NCBI GenBank assembly: GCA_003133245.1
Contig: PKWM01000005.1
Span: 24,525 to 88,524 of the forward strand
DNA length: 64,000 nucleotides
Reading direction: 5' to 3'
DNA from: Rhodoferax sp.
GTDB taxonomy: Bacteria > Pseudomonadota > Gammaproteobacteria > Burkholderiales > Burkholderiaceae_C
Each line of letters opens with the position of its first letter. Position 1 is the stretch's first letter. The translations under genes were made by a program, and so were the position numbers. Positions 58,309-64,000 of the stretch are shown one piece after another. The notes below the pieces were generated by a model that was not told where the DNA came from, did no database searches, and was given only the letters and a program-made list of their open reading frames with translations.

Positions 58309-59618
58309 CATCCCATCTATTGCGCCGCCTGTCTGACCTACTTCGTTATTGGAGCTTGGGTTTGATGGTGACCCTCGGCGTTTCTGCGCAGGCCCAGTTC
58401 CGCGTTGAAGTCTCTGGTGTTGGCCTGACCCAGGTGCCGATTGCCGTTGCAAGCTTCCGTGGTCAGGACGGTGCGCCACAAAAAATTTCTGCCATTGTGC
58501 AGGCTGATCTTGAGCGCAGCGGCCAGTTCCGTGTGGTTGAGGCCGCTGGGGCGGCACTTGATGAACAGGCGCGGCCGGAGTTGACGCTCTGGCGGCAAAA
58601 AGGCGCTGACTCGCTGGTGACGGGCAGTGTGAGCCGCTTGGCCGACGGTCGCTTTGACGTGCGCTTTCGCTTATGGGATGTCGTGCGTGGGCAAGACCTG
58701 GGCGGCCACAGCTTTGCGGTAACCCAATCCGATTTGCGTTTGTCAGCGCACCGTATCGCTGATTTTGTTTATGAAAAATTGACGGGTGACAAAGGTGTTT
58801 TTTCAACGCGAATTGCTTACGTCACCAAAACCGCCAATCGCTATCAGTTGTGGGTAGCCGATGCCGACGGAGAAAACGCTCAGTCGGCTCTGACAAGCCC
58901 CGAGCCCATTATTTCGCCGGCCTGGTCGCCCGATGGGGGGCGGCTGGCTTATGTTTCGTTTGAGTCGCGCAAGCCGGTGGTTTATACGCACGATGTAGCC
59001 AGCGGCAAGCGTCGCCTGATCGCCAATTTCAGGGGTTCCAACAGTGCGCCGGCCTGGTCACCCGATGGTCGCACCTTGGCCGTGACGTTGAGCCGCGCCG
59101 GGGGGTCGCAGTTGTTTACCATTAACGCGCTTGGTGGCGAGCCGCAACGGCTGTCTCAATCGAGCAGTATCGATACCGAGCCGGTCTATACGCCCGATGG
59201 TAAAAATATTTATTTTGTCAGCGACCGTGGCGGCACCCCACAGATTTACAAGATGCCGTCATCCGGTGGCGATGCCGAACGCGTGACTTTTACCGGCAGT
59301 TACAACATTTCCCCGGCGATCAGCCCGGACGGACGCTGGCTGGCCTATATTTCTCGCATAAGTGGTGCGTTCAAGTTGCACATCATGGATCTGGCAGGCG
59401 GTGCAGTAACAGGCATCACCGATACTTCGGCCGATGAGAGCCCCAGCTTTGCGCCCAATAGTCGCTTGCTTATTTACGCTACCCAGCAACAAGGCCGGGA
59501 GTCGCTGATGACCACCACACTGGATGGCAAAGTGAAAGCTCGCCTGAATGGCCAAAATGGCAATATTCGAGAACCGGACTGGGGTCCGTTTCAAAAACAT
59601 TTATCTTTAAAGGAGTAA
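58305..59618 (+). CDS. tolB: Tol-Pal system periplasmic beta-propeller protein TolB
   Basis: A 437-residue periplasmic protein with a Sec signal (to about residue 31, ending AQAQ), an N-terminal alpha/beta domain (to about 170) and a six-bladed propeller of PD40 repeats (PAWSPDGGRLAYVSFES, APAWSPDGRTLAVTLSRAGG, PVYTPDGKNIYFVSDRGG). TolB links the TolQRA motor to Pal during constriction. ATG 58305 overlaps the end of the glycosyltransferase by four bases. tolQ, tolR and tolA are not adjacent and are absent from the window. Confidence 0.95.
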   Translation: MTSHLLRRLSDLLRYWSLGLMVTLGVSAQAQFRVEVSGVGLTQVPIAVASFRGQDGAPQKISAIVQADLERSGQFRVVEAAGAALDEQARPELTLWRQKGADSLVTGSVSRLADGRFDVRFRLWDVVRGQDLGGHSFAVTQSDLRLSAHRIADFVYEKLTGDKGVFSTRIAYVTKTANRYQLWVADADGENAQSALTSPEPIISPAWSPDGGRLAYVSFESRKPVVYTHDVASGKRRLIANFRGSNSAPAWSPDGRTLAVTLSRAGGSQLFTINALGGEPQRLSQSSSIDTEPVYTPDGKNIYFVSDRGGTPQIYKMPSSGGDAERVTFTGSYNISPAISPDGRWLAYISRISGAFKLHIMDLAGGAVTGITDTSADESPSFAPNSRLLIYATQQQGRESLMTTTLDGKVKARLNGQNGNIREPDWGPFQKHLSLKE

Positions 59619-59622
59619 TTTG

Positions 59623-60156
59623 ATGAAGCGTTTTTTGTTGATGCTGGGTGCCGTTGTGTTGATCGCTGGCTGTGCTTCGGATGTCAAACTTGACGAAGTA
59701 CCGGTGGTGGACGCTGCGGGCACAGCCGTGTCGGAGTCCGGTTCCGAAGGCGCGGGCGTGGGTGTTGGTAGCGGCAACGTGACACCGGTGGACATCGGGA
59801 AATCGGCGCAACCAGGGGCGATGCCGGCCGGGCCGCGGATCGTATATTTTGATTACGACAGTTTCATCATCAAGCCCGAGTTCCAGGCGCTTATCGAAAC
59901 CAACGCGCATTTTATCAAGGCGGGCAAAGCCCACATAGTTGTTATCGAGGGACACACTGACGAGCGTGGTGGCCGCGAATACAACCTGGCTCTCGGTCAA
60001 AAGCGTGCCGAAGCGGTACGCAATGCCTTGGGTCTCCTCGGAGTCGCTGACGGCCAGGTAGAAGCCGTCAGTTTTGGCAAGGAAAAACCGGCGGCAGCAG
60101 GCTCTGATGAAGCGGCCATGGCCCAAAATCGTCGCGCTGAAATCAGCTACCGATAA
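59623..60156 (+). CDS. pal: Peptidoglycan-associated lipoprotein Pal
   Basis: An outer-membrane lipoprotein (lipobox LIAGC, Cys17) with an OmpA-type peptidoglycan-binding domain: VYFDYDSFIIKPEFQALIE, GHTDERGGREYNLALGQKRA and the C-terminal AQNRRAEI. Pal tethers the outer membrane to peptidoglycan and interacts with TolB. ATG 59623 has AGGAG seven bases upstream (59611-59615); a TTG one codon earlier is also open. It follows tolB by four bases. Confidence 0.95.
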   Translation: MKRFLLMLGAVVLIAGCASDVKLDEVPVVDAAGTAVSESGSEGAGVGVGSGNVTPVDIGKSAQPGAMPAGPRIVYFDYDSFIIKPEFQALIETNAHFIKAGKAHIVVIEGHTDERGGREYNLALGQKRAEAVRNALGLLGVADGQVEAVSFGKEKPAAAGSDEAAMAQNRRAEISYR

Positions 60157-60176
60157 TTATTCTGAAAGTTGAGACC

Positions 60177-60941
60177 GTGAAAATATTTCGTACGCTGGCG
60201 GCGCTTGTTTTGCTCTGCTTGGCTGCGGTATCGGCCAGTGCGGGCCTGTTCGACGATGAGGAGGCACGTCGCGCCATACTTGATTTGCGCCAGCGGGTTG
60301 ATGCAGTTCGCTTGGCCACTGAGCAGGGCGCGAGCCGTGCCAGTGAAGACGGCGCGTCCTTGCGGCGCAGCTTGCTCGATCTGCAAAATCAGATTGAAAC
60401 CTTGCGCGCCGAGATGGCAAAACTCAGAGGCTTGAATGAACAACTGGCGCGCGACGTTGCCGATGTGCAGCGCCAGCAGAAGGATATCAGCCAGGGTGTC
60501 AATGAACGTCTGCGCCAGTTTGAGCCGGCGAAAGTCGCAATTGACGGTCGGGAGTTCATGGCGGAGCCGGCTGAAAAACGCGACTTTGAAGCGGCGTTGG
60601 CGGTCTTCAGAAAAGGCGATTTTCCAGCGGCGCAGGCCGCCTTTGTTGATTTCCTCAAGCGTTATTCCAAGAGCGGCTACGCATCGTCAGCGCTATTCTG
60701 GCTTGGCAATGCGCAGTATGCGACGCGTGACTACAAAGAAGCGATGATCAACTTCCGCTCTTTGATTGGGCGCGAACCAGACCATCTGCGCGCACCCGAA
60801 GCGGTGTTGTCGATCGCCAATTGCCAGCTCGAACTCAAAGACGCCCGCAGTGCCCGCAAAACTTTGGAAGATTTGATCAAGGCTTATCCGCAGTCCGAGG
60901 CGGCCGTGGCGGCAAAAGAGAGACTGGCACGGCTCAAATAG
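60177..60941 (+). CDS. cpoB: Cell division coordinator CpoB (YbgF)
   Basis: A 254-residue periplasmic protein: a Sec signal (1-21, ending SASA), a coiled-coil trimerisation region (about 25-110, alternating Leu/Arg/Gln) and a C-terminal TPR domain (DFEAALAVFRKGDFPAAQAAF, SALFWLGNAQYATRDYKEA). CpoB coordinates peptidoglycan synthesis by PBP1B with Tol constriction. Start is GTG 60177. It completes the tolB-pal-cpoB order. Confidence 0.93.
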   Translation: MKIFRTLAALVLLCLAAVSASAGLFDDEEARRAILDLRQRVDAVRLATEQGASRASEDGASLRRSLLDLQNQIETLRAEMAKLRGLNEQLARDVADVQRQQKDISQGVNERLRQFEPAKVAIDGREFMAEPAEKRDFEAALAVFRKGDFPAAQAAFVDFLKRYSKSGYASSALFWLGNAQYATRDYKEAMINFRSLIGREPDHLRAPEAVLSIANCQLELKDARSARKTLEDLIKAYPQSEAAVAAKERLARLK

Positions 60942-61010
60942 TGTCAAGTGACAGCAGCCGTCGGGTCTTTCCATGAACCCATCCTTTCCCGGTCGTCATA
61001 GAGCTCAATC

Positions 61011-61158
61011 GGGGTCAGATTCCAATTCGGGGCAGGGCGCTCGATCTAGCCAACAAGGAGCTAATTTGGGGTCGGATCCCAATTCGGGGCAGAGCGTTCG
61101 CGCTAGCCAACAGAGCTTCACCGATTTGGCAAAACTCCAAGTCCAGGGCTCTGACCCC
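61011..61158. repeat. REP-like tandem and inverted repeats, GGGGTCAGA family
   Basis: GGGGTCAGA at 61011-61019 and its reverse complement TCTGACCCC at 61150-61158 bound a 148-base block. Inside are two tandem units of about 57 bases, beginning at 61011 and 61068, that share CCAATTCGGGGCAG and TAGCCAACA. A 22-base piece at 61124-61145 matches one at 16594-16615 with one mismatch. The element is of the same family as the one at 40405-40500. It fills most of the 253-base space between cpoB and tcdA; the small open frames through it follow the repeat and are not genes. Confidence 0.7.
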
Positions 61159-61194
61159 AATTTAGCGGCCCCCAATTTATAGCGAGGCAAACCC

Positions 61195-61953
61195 TTGGGT
61201 AATATTGATTCTGATCGCCGTTTTGGCGGTCTGGCGCGTCTCTACGGTGTTGCAGGAGCACAGCGCATCGCCGCTGCCCATGTGGCGGTGATTGGCGTTG
61301 GGGGCGTTGGCTCTTGGGCGGTTGAGGCGCTGGCCCGTAGCGGCGTAGGGCAACTGACTCTGATCGATCTGGATCATGTGTCCGAGTCCAACATCAACCG
61401 GCAAATTCAGGCGGTCGAGGCAAGCTTGGGTCAGGCCAAAGTGCTGGCCATGCGGGACCGAATTCTTTCATTCCATCCTGCGTGTGTTGTCAATTGCGTT
61501 GAAGAATTCGTCACACCAGAGAACTGGCCCGCGCTCTTGCCAGCGGGTGTAAATGCGGTCATTGATGCCTGCGACCAGGTGCGGGCAAAGGCCGCGATGG
61601 CGGCTTGGGCTGTGGCCACGCAAACTCTGTTTATCTCGGCCGGTGCCGCCGGAGGCAAGCGTCAAGCCCACCAGGTTGATATTGATGACCTGGCCAACAT
61701 CACACATGACCCCTTGCTGGCGCAGGTGCGCTACCGGTTGCGCAAGGAGCAGCAGGCACCGCGCGCAGGCAAAAAAATCGGGGTGACTTGTGTTTTCAGC
61801 CGTGAAGTGGTGCAACCACCCGATGCCTCTTGCGCGGTCGAAGGCGATGGCAGCCTCAACTGCCACGGCTACGGTTCGGTGGTCAGCGTGACCGCTACTT
61901 TCGGCCAGTGTGCGGCCGGTTGGGTCCTTGATCAAATCTCAGCGCAGCGTTAA
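61195..61953 (+). CDS. tcdA: tRNA threonylcarbamoyladenosine dehydratase
   Basis: TcdA (CsdL/YgdL) cyclises t6A37 in tRNA to ct6A, using ATP. It is an E1-like enzyme of 252 residues with the nucleotide-binding VIGVGGVGSWAVEALARSGVG, DLDHVSESNINRQ, and the C-terminal CHGYGSVVSVTATFG. The start is TTG 61195, with GAGG seven bases before it; the protein N terminus DSDRRFGGLARLYG matches the family at this start. csdA/csdE partners are not present. It is followed by tRNA-Lys, itself a t6A-containing tRNA in bacteria. Confidence 0.9.
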   Translation: MGNIDSDRRFGGLARLYGVAGAQRIAAAHVAVIGVGGVGSWAVEALARSGVGQLTLIDLDHVSESNINRQIQAVEASLGQAKVLAMRDRILSFHPACVVNCVEEFVTPENWPALLPAGVNAVIDACDQVRAKAAMAAWAVATQTLFISAGAAGGKRQAHQVDIDDLANITHDPLLAQVRYRLRKEQQAPRAGKKIGVTCVFSREVVQPPDASCAVEGDGSLNCHGYGSVVSVTATFGQCAAGWVLDQISAQR

Positions 61954-61978
61954 TAAATTTGAAAATTAACGATACAAT
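61950..61978 (+). promoter_or_regulatory. Likely sigma-70 promoter of tRNA-Lys
   Basis: TTAATA at 61950-61955 and TACAAT at 61973-61978 are separated by 17 bases. The -10 matches consensus at five of six positions and the -35 at four. Transcription would start near 61985, about 40 bases before the tRNA. The tcdA stop lies within the -35 region. Confidence 0.5.
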
Positions 61979-62024
61979 CAGAGGCTTTCCAGGGTGCCAC
62001 AAAGTTAATTTGTGAAGCCCTGAA

Positions 62025-62100
62025 GGGATGTTAGCTCAGTTGGTAGAGCAGCGGACTTTTAATCCGTTTGTCGTGGGTTCGACCCCCGCACATCCCACCA
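62025..62100 (+). tRNA. tRNA-Lys (anticodon TTT)
   Basis: A 76-base cloverleaf: acceptor GGGATGT/ACATCCC, D arm around GCTCAGTTGGTAGAGC, anticodon loop ACTTTTAAT giving TTT, T loop TTCGACC, and encoded CCA at 62098-62100. Its 3' end borders the phage-like genes that follow, marking it as the probable integration site. Confidence 0.97.
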
Positions 62101-62121
62101 TCTAAGCCCCGCCAGATATAG

Positions 62122-62155
62122 AAAGCCTGCTACTTAATCGGTAGCAGGCTTTTTT
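62122..62155 (+). terminator. Rho-independent terminator after tRNA-Lys
   Basis: AAAGCCTGCTAC (62122-62133) pairs perfectly with GTAGCAGGCTTT (62141-62152) across a seven-base loop, followed by a T run. It ends the tRNA transcript and could also stop transcription arriving from the phage genes on the other strand, where the complement also has several T residues. Confidence 0.85.
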
Positions 62156-62161
62156 CGTTTT

Positions 62162-62204
62162 GGTGACGGTGACAGTCTGGTGACAGTTTGACGGTCGGTG
62201 ACAC
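62162..62204. repeat. GGTGAC direct repeats beside the tRNA-Lys junction
   Basis: Five closely spaced units occur: GGTGACGGT (62162-62170), GGTGACAGT (62168-62176), GGTGACAGT (62179-62187), TTGACGGT (62188-62195) and GGTGACAC (62197-62204). Short direct repeats of this type next to an attachment site resemble arm-type binding sites of tyrosine integrases. No integrase gene is in the window, so that role is inference. Confidence 0.55.
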
Positions 62205-62227
62205 TTTCACCCCTCGCGCACGCGGAG

Positions 62228-62539
62228 TTAACCCTTGCACATCAGCACCAGCTCACGGTTTGCGCTTTTGTAGTCAATCACGCTCGTTATGCCGTAGGTG
62301 GTGCCTTCATGGATCACGCGATCAGCAGACGTGATTCCAGGCCGGTAGCGCATCCTGATGCGGGTGGTGACCTCGGACTGTGCAGCACTGGCGGCGAAGT
62401 ACTCCCGGCCGCTCAGAGGCTCTACAGTGGCCCAGGTGGTGCAGACTGGCGTCCAGCCTGTGATTACCTCGCCATACCCGTCAACGCCAGTGCTAGCACG
62501 CTCCACGGTCACCCTTTGGTCAAGCTGGCCGGTAATCAT
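62228..62539 (-). CDS. Phage head closure (head-tail joining) protein
   Basis: A 103-residue protein of the PF05521/SPP1 gp16-like head-closure type. QLDQRVTVERASTGVDGYGEV, WATVEPLSGREYF and RYRPGITSADRVIHEGTTYGI are typical. The family forms the ring between connector and tail. It overlaps the connector gene by four bases. It is the last gene before the integration site: no tail genes follow it in the 127 bases to the tRNA, although tail genes come next in complete HK97-type prophages. Confidence 0.82.
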   Translation of the reverse strand: MITGQLDQRVTVERASTGVDGYGEVITGWTPVCTTWATVEPLSGREYFAASAAQSEVTTRIRMRYRPGITSADRVIHEGTTYGITSVIDYKSANRELVLMCKG

Positions 62540-62826
62540 GCTGTCAGCACTCGATAGGGGTTTAGCAGGCGCTCATAGGTCTGGTTGACGTAGAGCTGTC
62601 GCTCAGTCTGCGCTTCCCGGTTTTCGTACAGATCAGCGATCATCAAAAGCGTTGCCGCCTTGACCGGCGCCGGTGCCGTGCTGTCGAGCACCAGCTCGCT
62701 GTCGTCCAGGTAGTCAGCCGTTGCCGCTGTTGCCGTGTCGATCAAGTTTTCAATCAGATCGTCGTCGTCGGTGAAGTCAACTCGCAAGTGAAGCTTCGCG
62801 TCGTCCAGAATAATCATTGCAGTCAT
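62536..62826 (-). CDS. Phage head-tail connector (gp6-like)
   Basis: A 96-residue protein of the HK97 gp6-like connector family: LDDAKLHLRVDFTDDDDLIENLI, a helical region ending in LMIADLYENREAQ, and a YERLLNPYRV C terminus. The protein forms the ring below the portal. In normal phages the portal, protease and major capsid genes lie between the terminase and this gene; here only about 190 bases separate them. Confidence 0.82.
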   Translation of the reverse strand: MTAMIILDDAKLHLRVDFTDDDDLIENLIDTATAATADYLDDSELVLDSTAPAPVKAATLLMIADLYENREAQTERQLYVNQTYERLLNPYRVLTA

Positions 62827-62835
62827 GTTTTGTCC

Positions 62836-63039
62836 TTAGAAAATAGGTGCCAGCCGCGCATGGTGAAAGCTGTACGCGACACGCATCACAGAATCACTCT
62901 GCTTTGCATATCCGTCAGAAAGCCATGCCGCTGGGTGTCGGTGTTTTGCAAACTCGTGGCACTGGCCGACTAATCCACGTCCTGCTATCCGGTTTCCCGG
63001 CCCCGCAAGCAAGGGTTTAAATGAAACTAAATTCGCCAT
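62836..63039 (-). CDS. Small hypothetical protein between terminase and connector
   Basis: A 67-codon frame starting with an ATG at 63039 that overlaps the last codons of the terminase by 23 bases, and ending nine bases before the connector gene. The sequence (MANLVSFKPLLAGPGNR at the start, HHARLAPIF at the end) is not one I recognise. It could be a real small phage gene, or the fused remains of the genes expected here. Spacing and orientation favour transcription with its neighbours. Confidence 0.35.
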   Translation of the reverse strand: MANLVSFKPLLAGPGNRIAGRGLVGQCHEFAKHRHPAAWLSDGYAKQSDSVMRVAYSFHHARLAPIF

Positions 63040-64000
63040 TGGCGTAAACCTCTACAGGCTCTTGATTCGCGATCACCCGGCCCAGGGCCATGATGCTGGC
63101 CACCATGCCGTCAATACGTTCTGTGGACTTGGCTTTGCTGGCCTTGATATTCCCGGCCGCGTCCTGCTCGATGCTCACGTTACTGGCCATCCAGCGAAGC
63201 ACTGGGTTTTTGCCGTGGTTCAACTCTTTGCCCAGGACAAGTTTTTCCAGCTCTTTTGTCGGGCCACTCATTGAGGCGTAACCCTGCCCGAAAGCCACGA
63301 TAGAAAAACCGTCGCCGGTCAGTTGCGTTGCCAGTTGAGTGGCATTCCAGCGATCAATCGCTATTTCCTTGATGTGGTAAATCTCACTCAGGGCATTGAT
63401 GCGGGCGCGGATCACTTCATAGTCGATCACGTTGCCGTCAGTGGCTTCGATGTGGTTTTGCTTCGCCCAGGTGTCATAGGGGACACGATCACGCTTGCTG
63501 CGCTTGTAAATGCCGTCAGCAGGAACCCAAAAGAATGGCAGTAAGTGGACTATTCCACCGATAGGAAAGGCCAGCACCAGGGCGGTTATGTCGGTGGTGG
63601 TTGACAGGTCAAGGCCAGCGTAACAATCCATGCCGGTCAAGTCGGGCAGATCAGCACCGCATTGATCCCATGCGTCCATTGAAAGCCAGCGAATATCTGA
63701 TTCAGTCCACTGATTCAGCAGCAGGCGGCGAAAGGTGTTTTCATAGCTCGGCATGGCCTGCGCTTTGGCACACTCAGCGGCGAAGTAATCCTCTTGGACT
63801 GACACGCCCAGGCCAGGGTGTGCCTTGCGCCATGTTGCCGGGTTTTTCCAATCATCCTCTACGTCAGCGGCGAAAATGACGGGCAGGAAACTTTCATCCT
63901 GAATAATCCCGTCGCGAACTTTTACCGCATAGTCCCAAATTTCATAGCAGATTGAATGCCGGTCGAAGCCTGCGGTGGTTGTCACCACAGTGAGCGGTTG
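63017..64000 (-). CDS. terL: Phage terminase large subunit (C-terminal part; continues beyond window)
   Basis: The frame is open to the window edge and reads QPLTVVTTTAGFDRHSICYE before the first listed start, so the true start and the Walker A region lie outside. The visible part holds the end of the ATPase domain and the nuclease domain, with acidic residues in CYAGLDLSTTTDITAL, EIAIDRWNATQLATQL and ERIDGMVASIMALG. It resembles HK97-type TerL, which packages DNA into capsids. It is transcribed toward the tRNA, ahead of the connector and head-closure genes. Confidence 0.88.
   Translation of the reverse strand, partial: QPLTVVTTTAGFDRHSICYEIWDYAVKVRDGIIQDESFLPVIFAADVEDDWKNPATWRKAHPGLGVSVQEDYFAAECAKAQAMPSYENTFRRLLLNQWTESDIRWLSMDAWDQCGADLPDLTGMDCYAGLDLSTTTDITALVLAFPIGGIVHLLPFFWVPADGIYKRSKRDRVPYDTWAKQNHIEATDGNVIDYEVIRARINALSEIYHIKEIAIDRWNATQLATQLTGDGFSIVAFGQGYASMSGPTKELEKLVLGKELNHGKNPVLRWMASNVSIEQDAAGNIKASKAKSTERIDGMVASIMALGRVIANQEPVEVYANGEFSFI

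Noticed and set aside
60973..61182. A 69-codon plus-strand frame with internal SNSGQGARSSQQ-like repeats
   Set aside because: The protein repeat simply mirrors the REP-like DNA tandem repeat; no ribosome-binding site or family similarity.

Overview
The window looks like a chromosomal segment of a Burkholderiales bacterium of the family Comamonadaceae, most like Rhodoferax or Polaromonas. This rests on protein family resemblance and on gene orders typical of that group: pilW-rodZ-ispG-hisS-yfgM-bamB-der-hfq-hflX-hflK-hflC-hisZ-purA, smc-zipA, glnD-map, and yebC-purD-nadD-rsfS-rlmH-maf-rng. Species cannot be fixed without a database search. Coding density is high. Many genes are joined by ATGA or GTGA overlaps, and several real genes begin with GTG or TTG.

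Layout. 0-7.6 kb: the end of zapE, a PP2C phosphatase, helicase yoaA, bamD, two pseudouridine synthases (rluD, rluB), scpB and ndk. 7.6-25.3 kb: a long same-strand block running from rlmN to metC. It carries rRNA/tRNA modification, type IV pilus and cell-shape genes, isoprenoid synthesis, BAM assembly, GTPases, Hfq, the HflKC complex, hisZ and purA. 25.3-35 kb: mixed strands, with mnmH, tesA, a solitary ABC ATPase, lldD, a radical SAM/SPASM protein, tRNA-Pro, aat, an IclR regulator, pbpG, and leuA preceded by a leader peptide and attenuator. 35-50.7 kb: smc, zipA, def, glnD, map, upp and the yebC-to-rng block. 50.7-58.3 kb: a surface-glycan/LPS locus (deacetylase, glycosyltransferases, msbA, acetyltransferase, O-antigen ligase), its middle visibly AT-rich. 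58.3-62.1 kb: tolB-pal-cpoB, tcdA and tRNA-Lys. 62.1-64 kb: one end of an integrated phage-like element beginning just after the CCA of tRNA-Lys.

How the genes fit together. Envelope biogenesis recurs through the window: BamB/BamD for outer-membrane proteins, Tol-Pal-CpoB for constriction and envelope integrity, RodZ, ZipA, ZapE and PbpG for shape, division and peptidoglycan, and MsbA plus glycosyltransferases for LPS. Ribosome and tRNA maturation is the second theme: RluB, RluD, RlmN, RlmH, RsfS, Der, HflX, RNase G, MnmH and TcdA.

Most notable points: (1) a leuA attenuator with a 17-codon leader peptide containing five Leu codons; (2) a tRNA-Lys-integrated phage-like element in which the terminase is almost directly followed by head connector and head-closure genes, with no portal, protease, capsid or tail genes, and with GGTGAC repeats beside the tRNA, so either a decayed prophage or the edge of a tail-less capsid-forming satellite; (3) two MITE-like inverted-repeat elements, both flanked by TTA direct repeats; (4) REP-like GGGGTCAGA elements; (5) RsfS with a 99-residue histone-H1-like tail; (6) apparent absence of ligA and hemF from their usual places.
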